DNA of 64,000 nt, taken from assembly GCF_048128805.1 (NCBI RefSeq), contig NC_136004.1, positions 21,803,284-21,867,283 on the forward strand, read 5' to 3'. Origin of the DNA: Centroberyx gerrardi (Eukaryota; Chordata; Actinopteri; Beryciformes; Berycidae). The notes beneath the pieces are model-generated. The model had not been told where the DNA came from. It made no database searches and saw only the letters and a list, made by a program, of their open reading frames with translations. The number at the start of each line of letters is the position of its first letter. Within the stretch, counting starts at the first letter, position 1. Below, one piece after another: positions 1-12,100 of this stretch. The position numbers and the translations under genes are program-made.

Positions 1-296
1 ACTGATACAGCACATGAAAGAAAGTAACCCCTCCCAAACCCCTATACACACACACATTCTCTCTCTACATACATACATACACACACACACACAAACTTAC
101 ATACTAACATGCATCTGCTGTATGCGCAACCAGGGTGGCCACTGATCCACCAGATTAGAGGGTAAGTGCAAAAACAGTATTCCAATGTATATACATGTCA
201 AAAAGAATTCAAACATCCTGGGACAAACACATACAACGGCATCCACATTATGTACACCTCACCTTGTTTCCCTCTCTCAATATATAACATAGCTTA

Positions 297-425
297 TGCA
301 ATTTGGTGGATGCTTTTATCCAAAGTGCCATACACTACCGTGAGTGCATGTGTATTCATCATGGCTGGCCCCACTAGGAAACAAACCCATAACCCTGTCA
401 GTGTCTTGCTCTACTCATCGAGCTT
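297..425 (-). mobile_element. degenerate tRNA-derived SINE fragment
   Basis: Read on the minus strand, it has a GTAGAGCAAGAC stretch, a decayed box B (GGGTTTGTTTCC), and the fish SINE tail motif CACTTTGGATAAAAGCATC followed by CCACCAAATTGC. This order, tRNA head then a GGATAAAAGCGTCTGCTAAAT-like tail, is typical of teleost tRNA SINEs. Box A is not clear. Confidence 0.55.
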
Positions 426-1154
426 GTGTGTACCCCACCCATCAAACCAGTGCATCATTCTCAAGACTCGCCAGTCCCTTTCACTGCGGCTTTAGTGAAG
501 TATGGTTCTCTTTCCCATCTTAATAGGGGTTAAATCTAGTGTAGATGTGGAATCTGATTAATTTACCTTCATTCGTCTGATGATGGATCGCTACTATGGA
601 GGGCTACTGCTGCTCCACTGTGTGGCAGCTGTGATAAATGTAGCCATTAACCTCCTAGTGCTCTAGGTGTCCCACCTAGAACCTGGTTTTCAGGTCTTTT
701 TTCCACACCAGGAGTGAGTGAAGCTTACCAGAACCAACTTAAAATACGTGTAACGTGTAATCAAAAACACGATTTGTTTATTTGAAAGTATAGCTCATGT
801 GACAAGTCATCTCTGCTGGTAAGAAGAAAAGAGTCACAGAAATTTTGCTTGGAGGGAAACCGAGTGATGTAAATAAAGAACAAGCACTAAGGCAGCCGTG
901 TTTGGATCTGTGGTGGAAACCAGGGCAATGGCTCAGTTGTGTGAAAATCAATTTTTCCACAACACAATTTCATGTAACAACATACAGGAAACACATTCAT
1001 CTGTTGGAGAAAAGCAGAGAAGTAGGAAGAGAATGGCAGTGTTCAGTTTTAGTGCCTCTTGTTGCTGTAGCTACATTTGATGGATGTGTTTGTCAGACAG
1101 GACGGCCCTGTTCACTTATGATGGCAATGCCTGCCCATAAACCATCTCCTGCAG

Positions 1155-1156
<2 letters not shown>

Positions 1157-1198
<42 letters not shown>
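1157..1198. repeat. (GT)n microsatellite
   Basis: About 21 uninterrupted GT units in dock8 intron 30. Confidence 0.95.
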
Positions 1199-1200
<2 letters not shown>

Positions 1201-1362
1201 GTGTGAAGGTTGGGGGGTTGTGTGTGTGTGTATGGTTTTTCAGGATGGATGAAGTGTGTGTGTGGCTCTGACAGCTAATCAATCTACCTTCATAGCAGCT
1301 CACCTGTTAGGAGGCAGAGCACTCACGGATACAAACACACACATGCACAAATACATGCGCGT

Positions 1363-1401
<39 letters not shown>

Positions 1402-1519
1402 GACAGACAGACAGACACATACATGCACACACACACTTTTGAGTTTTCAAAAGCAATCAAAGGCTTACGGTAGTTTGTTATTATCATCATAACCATAAGA
1501 AACAATTTGAGAGTTTTAC

Positions 1520-1870
1520 CATGGATGCCATGGAAACGAGCGCACTCCTCCCCAGGGTGTTGAAGGGGTTCCCGGCAATCGCCATGGCAACAGACTGATT
1601 GATAGGTGGGACATTTTCAAGGTCGTCCTCAGGTCCACCTGTCTTGTTTTTCCCGCTGCGCGCGTCGGCGACTGCGGTGACAAACATGGGTCAAATATGT
1701 TAATCAGGGTAAAACAACCGCTTAACAGCTTGTTTCAGGATTTCCTAAGTAAAAAATACAGACTCTGAATTATTACACTTTCTATCATCATTAATAAAGT
1801 ATTGCAACTTTTGTGTGTAAATCCATCATGTGTGATTTGAGAGTGTGCATGTACGTGTATGTGTATGGAA

Positions 1871-1912
<42 letters not shown>

Positions 1913-2103
1913 TGTACCAGTGAAGTCCAGGTAGTTGGTGGAGTCGATGATGATGCCCACCAGGGGGAGGTAGAGGGCAGCGACCTTAGCTCTGACCTCA
2001 GGTTTGATACAGCGATGGTCTAGATCATGGGCACACAGCAGGCTGTAGGTGGCATTGATGGCCTTCCTCTGGACCTTTCCCCTGTACACACACACACATA
2101 TAC

Positions 2104-2146
<43 letters not shown>

Positions 2147-2255
2147 AAACAGAAAATGGTGTTAATGAAATCTGTGTGCGTCTGTGTTTAGGAGGCTGTC
2201 AGTGGCATTGATGACTATCCTCTATATATTCACTAAGTGCATACAGACACATAGA

Positions 2256-2308
<53 letters not shown>

Positions 2309-3780
2309 GTGATATAGCTATAAATACCGTGATCAACCTAGATTTTTTTGTGCAGTATGACATTATTTTTTAAAACTCTTTTTCACAATTAAAACAAATA
2401 CTTGCCAGATTTTGTGATTCAGAATGTGTCACAATTAATGCAGGTGTTCAGTAAATGTGTGCATGTGAGCACACATGCAAGTGTGCATGTCTCCACTGCA
2501 GAAACAAGTGCAGGTCACAGATCGGCCTCTATAGCTACAGCTACCTGTATACCCATCCCACCTGCAATCCAGACCAATAATATCTGGAGTGAAATCCTTA
2601 TCAACTATGAGGGAACCTAGAAGAAAAGTGTGTGTGAGTGTGTGTGTTGGTGTGTTTGCGTACCCCTCTGACTCCATGTCTAGAGCGGCGCTGAGCTCCG
2701 TCAGCAGCAGACCGGTGAGGTAGTGCTGCTGCTTGAACTCCTGAGACAGCTCAAACAGCCCCAAGATCCTCTGCTGCTCCTGGAAACTACAAGAACTGGA
2801 ACTCTGAAAGGAAAGATGAAAAGAGGGAGCGAGGGAAGGAGGGAGGGAAGGAGAGAGGGAAGGAAAGGGGTAGAGAGAGAGAGGTGCGGAGGGAGAAATA
2901 GACAGAGCCAAAGAGAGGAGCAGGAACAGAACAAAATGTTGAGATTTCAATAAGAGCTAAGATTTTTGTCTGATACAAAGTAAACAATCTTTCCAAGAAC
3001 TATGTCAGTCTCTCCCCACTGAATCCTATCCAATCTCTCTCTGCTCTACTCAATCTAATCGCTCTCCAAAAAATCCCTTCTTCCGCGCTCCTTAGCTCAT
3101 ATTTTATTCATTTTCCAAGCACTTCTCTCCAACATGACCGCTCTGTCATGACAGGAGGCCCTAATGCCCTAACATCTGCGCTCCTCGCTATTGATTGTTT
3201 TGCAATCTTGGCGATCTAGGAGTGTAAGCCTATTCTACTGTTGCGTGCACTGTATTGGCACGTGGGCTGACCTGTGAGGAGATGGATGGGCATGGGGAGG
3301 CGGGCGCGGAGGCGGGGCTGCTGAAGAAGAGGCTGAGGTTGAGGTAGTGCTCGTGACTGCACAGGATACGCAGGAACTCCAGACGCATGCTGATCAGCGT
3401 CGGCATGGAAACGCTCTTAGCTGACATCTGGGAAGGAAATAAAGCGATGAGATAAATTATGCGTATTTTATTCATGATAGTTAATCATAACCGTTACAGT
3501 AGTTAAATCAAATGGTTTGGCAACAGGTTCAGAGCAAAGGCCTGAATGAAATAATGCATGGTAGCCTCTTTTTTCAATATGGAATAGAATAGAGGAACTT
3601 GATGAACTTGTATCTAAAAATACGTATCAAATGGTTTTGGTTTGTTATCTGTGTGAGTCAGTCTACCTGGTTGCAGTAGTTTTTGACGAGCTGGAAGACA
3701 AAGCCTCGGTCCATGAGAGACAGCAGGTCATAGAGGAAGAAGGCCAGGCTGATGTTGACTTTCTCTGCTTGCTCTAGCTC
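1520..3780 (-). CDS. dock8: dock8 coding exons 26-30, last exons inside the window
   Basis: Exon 26 (3667-3780) has [20 protein letters not shown]. Exon 27 (3272-3427) has [17 protein letters not shown]. Exon 28 (2664-2803) has [18 protein letters not shown]. Exon 29 (1918-2081) has [12 protein letters not shown] and [13 protein letters not shown]. Exon 30 (1520-1671) has [15 protein letters not shown]. Residues are about 1034-1275. Exon 30 ends at a GTAAAA donor, and no further exon is visible in 1-1519, so the gene continues off the left edge. Confidence 0.95.
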
Positions 3781-4848
3781 CTAAAACAACAAAAATCAAC
3801 AAACAGCAATCAATACGCTGTAGTCAGTGGATCTTGCATAGCATCTCGCTGTGCAAGTTGACCTTATGATACGACAGACAAATATCATCAGCACTTCCAA
3901 TTCCCTGTTGTTTGGGGAACACTGACAACATTTACATGGAGGCCACACCTGCATCTACCCAACCCAGCTGAAAAGGAGTTAGACAGTTGTGTATTGAACT
4001 ATATGTGCAACTTAAATCACAATCTGTTACAGGAAAAATCCACCCTTTGATACGCTTACAGTGTTAGATATCATCAATTTGTGAATTCCATAAGTTATTT
4101 TGTGATTAAGTGTTGTAATTTGGTGTATCCACTTTCCCTCAACCTGCCTCATCCACTTCTACTTCAGTTAAGTGATTTCCTCCATTTCCCAGAATGACTT
4201 TTGACAACCCAAAAGCAAAAACAGGTATGAACTTGTTGCATTCAGTATGTGTAGGTGTCAAGTCAAGTCAAGTCAGTGTATTTATCTAGCCCTTCATCAC
4301 AAAAGCATGTTTCAAAGGAGATGAGGTAGAGAGAGCAATGGTGATAATGGTGAATACAGATAGCGGAGTGAGAGTTTTTCCAGTATAGAAAAAGTGCAAG
4401 TCATGCCGCTTACTCAAAACTGACATCAAAACCTGACACTTTAGATCATTGACATTGTCTACGTTTGGCCAGTTATCCACAGGAATGAGAAAAATACACC
4501 ATCAAACAACAAAATCACCAATAGCTGTTTTGAATAGTGTTTTAGGGTGGATTTTTCCTTTAAATCACCCTAGTCTGGTTGAGGTGTTTCGATGAAATTG
4601 GGTTGAGGTGTTTATGAGAGTAAATTGTGCTAATTACAAGATTATTAGCTAAGTGTAATCATGCTCATCATCATTATCCTCATCATCCTTACCTTTTGCT
4701 GTTTGACAAGGATGGTCCCAATCTCAGCGGTAACCACGGAGACGATGGTGGTGATGTCGTCCTTAAATCGGTCAGAGAAGCGGCTTCTTCGAGGGACACT
4801 GTGCTTCTCCAGTTGAGAGACATGCTGAGCCATGCTTTTCACCTGTAG

Positions 4849-4879
<31 letters not shown>

Positions 4880-6377
4880 CATCACATTGCATATTCATTC
4901 ACAAACAACATAACATAATGTAAGGGGTGGGAGTAACGCTAATCAAATGATAAAAATAGATGTGATGAAAATGCTCGTGAACTGAAAACAGGAGTGATGA
5001 ATATGCATGCAAATTCATAATTTGCCAAGTAATTTGAGAGATCCAAAGATGATTTGATTGAAGTGGTATCCTGATAAAAACAGAGCCACGTTTCATTATT
5101 TATCGTCATTTTCTATCATTCCTCATTCATCATTCAAACTACAAAGTTGCCCTTTATCATTTAAGGTGAGCATCCTCTAGCCTTAGAGGGAAGTAAAATT
5201 AAATGACAGAATTCAAGGTGATGAAAATGAATATGAATGCAAAAGCAGTGTGATGATACATCTGAATTGCAAACGAGTGATAAATTGTCAAGGGACTTAA
5301 TAAATTCAAAGATTATTAGATTACTGGTAATTTCAAATTGGGGCCACACACCTTAAATTTCATTTAAGGTGTAATTTAAGGTGTGTGGCCCCAATGTAAT
5401 TTATCATTTGGTGTGAGTAATTTTTTGTTACTTCCACTTCTTCTACTTATTATTGAACATGAGTAACTGTTTTTTCTAATGCCCTCGCAGCTAAATGTCA
5501 GCCAACAACACCATACTGTAAACGATAAAAGCACACTGACCAGCAGCTCAAAGAAGAACCAGGCATATTTGTACGCATTCTCTCTGCAGACTCCGGTGCT
5601 GACGACCATCTGCAGGGCCAGCTCCTCATGAAACTGCTGCAGGGGAGAAAACACACAGACTACATCAGGACACTGTCCCTCTCCGGCAGCTGATGGAATA
5701 AAGATTATTCTATTAAATATCCAACAATTATATTGGATATCACTATGAATTGATTGGTAAATTTAGGCTGAGCTTTGGACAGGGGGTACAATGAAGGCAA
5801 CTTCTACCAAAACACAAACAACCACAGCCCCGGTGTGTTCAATGTCACACTCCCCCCCTGTGGTCATCGGTGGGAACTGGTAATAATGGTCCCATACTCG
5901 ACCCATTCAGCTGTGGGACATCCAAGGTCTGAATAGTGTTGAGTACATGTGTAATCCAAACAGTTAAGAACTAACAAAGTTCATCAAAAAAGTTCTAAAC
6001 CATTTTCAAATTCAATGTACTACAAGAGGCATTTCAGCTGCTATAGTCACCATGATATATTCAACATAAGTTATGCTAACGAGATAATGAATCGCTAACG
6101 AATGCATTAATTGGCAAATATTTCTATGTCAACATACTTGTCTTCACATAACACATAGGTGGTATCAATATGAACTCCACATCTTAAAGCATTAAGGAAT
6201 CAGTTTTTCCTCATTAATATGCAAATGTATGCAGCAAGGGGCTACAAAATCTAATTAGATTATCTACTCTATAGGGGGAACCTGTGGTGTAAATATGAAC
6301 TTTGTATCATGTTTTGTTCTTGAGTTATTGTGCTCACAGAAATGTGTCTACACTCAGACAGAGAGACAGACAGACAG

Positions 6378-6408
<31 letters not shown>

Positions 6409-8962
6409 TGCCACCATAGTGACATATAACGACATAAAAAAAGCCTACTGATGTGCTGAAGTGGTGGAAAATATGGCGGACTTGAGAAGGAAATGAAGGG
6501 TGAGCTTTGTACCTTCCTGTTGGAGGGCCTGGTGCCTCCTGTGGAGCTCTGAAGATGGTTGTTTACATCCACATAGGTAGACATGCGGCTGCCTGGGTTG
6601 TTGTGGCCCTGGAGACGGATACAGACACACACAGGTTCCATCACAACGAACGTGATGGATGCATCCATTAGAGTGGGCGTCTAGTGGCCTATTACAATGC
6701 CTAATGTACTGTGGAGATGAATATCAAGTGGCTGTTTGTGTGTATGAGCAAGCATGCTGGGTTGTTTACATACTCTACTGTGTGTGTGCGTGCATGTGCA
6801 GGTGTGTGTGTGTCCAATATTTTGAACCATGCATTCCCCTGGGTTCGTATAGATTTTAGGGAAAATGTGTGCGGAGACAATTAATTTATATGTTCATACA
6901 CGTTTCAAATGCGTGAAAATTACCCACTGTGAGTGCAAGCATGACTCTGCATCAGTGTTTCCTGCAGAAATATCTTTTGGCAGGTAGAAAGGCTTCTAAA
7001 ACAGCACTTAACCTGTGTGACATTTCTTTGAATCCACTACAAACCAAGTTCTGTCAAAGCTTTGACAAAGACACAATGTTTATTAAAAAATAAAGTGAGT
7101 ATTAGGTATTAAAAAGGAAGATTGTGGTTGCAGTCCATTCTTGGGAGCTGCTGTCTTCTTCACCATGTGAGATTTTTCATGTAGATTTGATTATTTTTGA
7201 CAAGCACACCTATCCCAGAAAAGACTGTTTTGTTTTTGCGCCGGCACAACACTAAACCTAAACTAAATTCTTTCAGGTGGGGCGGCAGCTCTTACTGGTC
7301 TACCCGGCCTTGTCAGTGGTTTGGGGAAACCCTGGTTTGCGCTCATCAGTACCTTAGAAGCGAGGATGTTTTTGACCTCAGCGTCTTCAGCAGAGGTGTG
7401 TGGAGCGGGGATGTCGGGGTTACTGCTGCTGCGCACCCTGGACTGGAGCAGCATGTTGCCGACTGTGTTGGCCGTGGCCCGACCCATGGTGCTGTAACGA
7501 CTCTCTGCAGAGGGCAACACGCTGCCTGGACCTGCACATGGTACATGGACAGACACAAAACTCAATTAACTGCTCATTTTAACTTGATATTCACACATGG
7601 TTATATGGTTATCAATTCTCATAATAACCACAGCAAACTACACCTATGAAAAAATACAGAGACAGAGGGAAAAAAATCAGTAAACCTAACTTGACATCAT
7701 AGATCATTGGTTCCAACAATAACTTCCAACCACTTTATGGTTGGAAACTTTACGTTATTTTCAGACAATATCTTTTACAATTTAGAGGACCAACAAATGC
7801 TCAAGTGTCAAATTTATTATACATATCAATGAAGATCTAAAACAGGAGTTCCTGAATGAACCCGCGACCCATTTTGCTCATAGTTTGAAAAAACAATGCG
7901 TCTACTATCTATGAAGGTTTGTTGATGCTTGCACAGGACACAATGATAACCTCTTGTGATCAGTACCTGCGTTCTGTATCTCTCGCGGGGGGTCGGGCAG
8001 ACGAAACACCCAGTAAAGGTAGGTGGACAAGAGGCCGTTCCTGCCCTGCTGGTCCCTGGTCAGCTCCTGGCTGTTATGGAGACTGTTGACGATGGACACC
8101 ACTGACTCAAAGGCAATCTGGGCCAGATTGGCTGCAGGAAACATAAACAAGAATGTTATAATCAAAAACTTCAAAGACACAAGACAAAAAAGAAAAAAAA
8201 GTTTGTCCAGCTGATGGAAAGTATGACTAAGTGATCATCAACCTCTCTGTCCTAATTTGTGTATAAACAAGAAGTCATTGTAAATAGCCTTTTCACACAA
8301 AGTATGTTTATGGTGCGTACATATGTAGCAATAAAATTAAATAAAATAAAAAGAGTCAACTTGGTGTTTGGCTGCCTGCACACTGGCTGCAAAACTTTGC
8401 AACTTTCTTGATTTTGATGAAATTGAGAAGGAGTTTGAAGTGCACACACACAAAGAGAAAGACGGAGACAGAGAGAAAGATATTGAGAGAGAAAATGTGT
8501 TGTATTGTGTGTGTGTGTAACTGTGTGCACGTGTGAGAGAGAGAAAAAGAAACGTGCTTGTGTGTTTGTGTGCAACCATGCATTCAAGCATTCACATTTT
8601 CACTCCACAAATTTGCATCGTTGTGGTGTGTAATAACTATGAATTCTCTAAAACTGAAGGTCTAACTCCTCACCGGTCTGGCCGGCGATGAGCATGGGCT
8701 GCATGATGAGGGTGAAGAGTTTATCCAGCACCAGGTGGAGGTAGAGGACCAGGGGCTCCAGCCTGGACGAGGACAGGGAGATGATGCTCAGCTTCAGCTC
8801 ATGCTCCAGCTTGTTCTCTGGAATCTTCTCCTCCCTGACCCGCAGTGGGAATGTAGCTCCACCCTCCAGGGCGTGGCACAGGGTAAAGAAACGCTCCAAG
8901 TGGTTGTCCTGGTACAGAGCAGAGAATGTTTCGTTACAGTGGGGTGTTGATAGGAAAGGGGA

Positions 8963-9011
<49 letters not shown>

Positions 9012-9143
9012 CAGATATGAAGACGAAGACAGAGAGAGAGAACATTTGTTATACTGTGTGTGTGTGTGTGTGTGTGTACCTGTGTGCATGTATGAGAGAG
9101 AGAAAAAGAGAAGAAGACACTTTCTCAATGTATGTTTATGTGC

Positions 9144-9191
<48 letters not shown>

Positions 9192-12100
9192 CCATTAGTC
9201 ACCTGTGTGTGTACAGAGGACATGGCCTGGACTTCCAGGTTGAACAATCCTTTATGACTCTCCATCCACTTGACTGGAGGAACCTGGGGAGGGATTTTCT
9301 ACAGCAAGGAGATAGAGGACATATTACTGTGTGTGTTCTTACATGTCTATCTCCAGTCCTTACAATGTTATGTCTATAACCTAATCTAAGCTTAATCAAA
9401 ACTTTTATTCAATGAAAAATATAATTTTACTTCTTTACACAGCATGATTTGGAAAAGCAGGATGAATACAAAGATGCATTATTTGGAAGATGATGTGTAC
9501 CTCAGGCGTGTGCAGTGAGTAGTTGGCAGGTAGTCGGTCCAGAGCGATGGGCAGACAGTACTGACCGGTCTGCAGTCGGTCATTACTCAACATGGGCAGC
9601 CACTGGATGAGAGACAAACAGCAAATATGTCAGCTATGGCCATGTACATATTAAGATATGTAGTCAGGATAGAAAAAGATAATTGACTGCATGTTTTAAA
9701 AACAGACATGCACAAATTGATTCAATTTAGGCCAAGAATGCAAAAACCAGACATGAACTGCCTTTCACAAACGAGCATCTCCAAGAGCTGCAGTTTTAAA
9801 TTACTTGACAGAACATCTCATATTTTTCTGCGATGACAAGCATCTACATTCAGAAATATGCTGGTTTTATATCACCGTGTGTTGGGTATCGAAGGTCTGA
9901 ATCTTACAGAGTATCCTATGAGCGTCTCGCAGCTGCCGCTCTGGTTCTGTTTCTGCTGGCAGCTGATGTGGTAGAAGGTGAACAGCAGGTGATGTCGCTC
10001 TGTCAGACGGGCTGGAAGGGCCAGCTTCACCTCCTCGTAGAAGTCTGGGGACCTGAGACAAGGGAAGAGGAATGAAGGACACAGGGAGAGACAGAGAGGG
10101 GGAGAGGGACGGAGGAGGACAGGGATAGAGGGAGAGCAGAAGGAGAGAAGGACAGAAACAGCAAGCAAGGGAGTTAGAGAGAGAGAAAGACAGTGACAGA
10201 CAGAGACAATGAGAGTCAGTCACTCTGTCAGTATATACGACAACAAGACACTATCATGTACAGTATGTTTGTTTTTAAGTAGTTAAGCAATGTCCACTTG
10301 CTTGTTATGGTAGGTGACAGGAGTGTAGACCTCCTGCACAAATTCAGGGCCAGTTGATTTCCCAAAAATGACCTGAGAATGGGGAGAAAAAGGCAATAAG
10401 TTAGATTTTTACTGTCCCATAGCACAAAATGACTAAAATAGGGTTGATAGGGTTGTTGATCAATACCAACAGTTACTCAGGTGCTGAGATTTCTGGCTTT
10501 CAAAACTCACTTCCTGGCCTGTACTCTGACTTTGGAATAAAAACTGTGACTAAATGTGACTTTATTTTATTATTTTTGTCAATTACAGGCCACCGTAAGC
10601 TGTGCCAGAGACCTGCCGATGTTACAATTCCTTGGTTGCCAGTAGAGGCCGATAAAAATCATGGATTACTTAATGTCACTTGAACTTCAGTGTATGTTAA
10701 TCTGTGTCAAAATGATTCAATTACACAATGCACAAACTTCCATGAAAACCTTCCGTGTGAATGTTGGGAGAAATCAATCTTGCTGCTATAACAGTGTTTT
10801 GAGATCATGTATTTGAATAGCAGCACTCACAGGCAGCGAGCAGCTGGGGTCCTCTCCACTCATGAACTGGATTTTGATGGTGATGTTTCGCGCTGATGTC
10901 AGTCTGTTGACAAAGTTCAGCCTCTGAGGGTAAACATAGAGCAGGTTCCTAGAGAGACAGGGGGAGAAAGAGTGTGAGGGGATTTCCTCTTTAATTAATA
11001 CAACTCTGTCCCTTGATAAAAATGATGCAAAACACTCCTCTGTCTAAAATGTGACAGTTCCCTCAATACACCACTGGATGGCGCCCTCTGTGCAGCAATA
11101 TCTCAGTTATGTAGCGGTAAGGTGACAGCAGTGTCATAGCAAAGCCATGATAATCGGTAATTTGCTGTGACCTTCTGCGGCTTAAACACAACACTGTAAT
11201 CTGTCTTGAAACCTAGAATACGAGGAAATACCACAAATTCCACTGAACACATACTGCTCAGCGAAGAATGTCAACATGTAATTACCATGCAAAAGGCTTG
11301 CTCATACATGAGGTCACTAATGTTTAGTCACAAACTAAACAGTTTTTTCTACAACTACAGTGTTAGAATGTAAAAACCTCTGCTCACACAGCACAGGCTG
11401 TCTCTGCAATGTCACACTACTAGGTCATTTCACAGGTAGCCTGGGCGGAAATACCTAAAAATAGGCACTACACGGAAAGGAGCAAAGCAGTATGGGGATG
11501 TCAAAGGACTTTTGAGTGATGACACTATTCTTGTTGCCTCTGGCTAGTAAGAGAATGACACTGTCTGGAGAGGCAAACAAACCTGTTTACACCTGAAGCT
11601 ACGAGTCATTAGTTTTGTGTATTTGTAAGTCTTGCATAAGGTGAGTTTCTCCAACAAGCTAATTCATAGACTCACAAAAAATGCAGGAAACATGAATACA
11701 ACATCAAAATATGAACACAACATTCTGGTTTTGAACAATAGGCTGACAATAACACAAACATTTAAAGTCTCGCTGTTTGCAGAATTTCAAGTCTTAAGTA
11801 TATCAGGAGCTAAATTACCGAATAGCTGCTAAAAAGCAAGCAAACAAGCTACACTGTGTACTAGCTGTAGGTCTGAGGGCAGATACACCGCTGTACACCA
11901 CAGAGCAAAGAAAACTGACATAACCTGTGTTGCCTTTACAGCCGCAGACAATGTTGCCACACAGACCGTCCCTGCCCCCATCTTCCCTCGTAACCTGAAA
12001 CCTCAAAACTCATCTAAAAAAAATCTTCCCGTCTTTCCTCAGCTCTTATTTCCATACCTCGCACTTCTCTATCATACATGACCATTCCAGGTTCAAAGGA

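Larger units (their letters stand above)
1..1519. other. dock8 intron 30, partial, repeat-rich
   Basis: No exon of the family is recognisable here. The stretch holds a degenerate SINE (297-425), a (GT)21 tract (1157-1198), a (CA) tract (1364-1397) and a short AGAC repeat (1396-1416). The apparent reading frames in it are repeat translations. Confidence 0.7.

Noticed and set aside
9867..10223. 118-codon minus-strand frame overlapping dock8 exon 17
   Set aside because: Different frame from the DHR-1 exon; Ser/Leu/Pro content comes from a GA-rich repeat read on the other strand.
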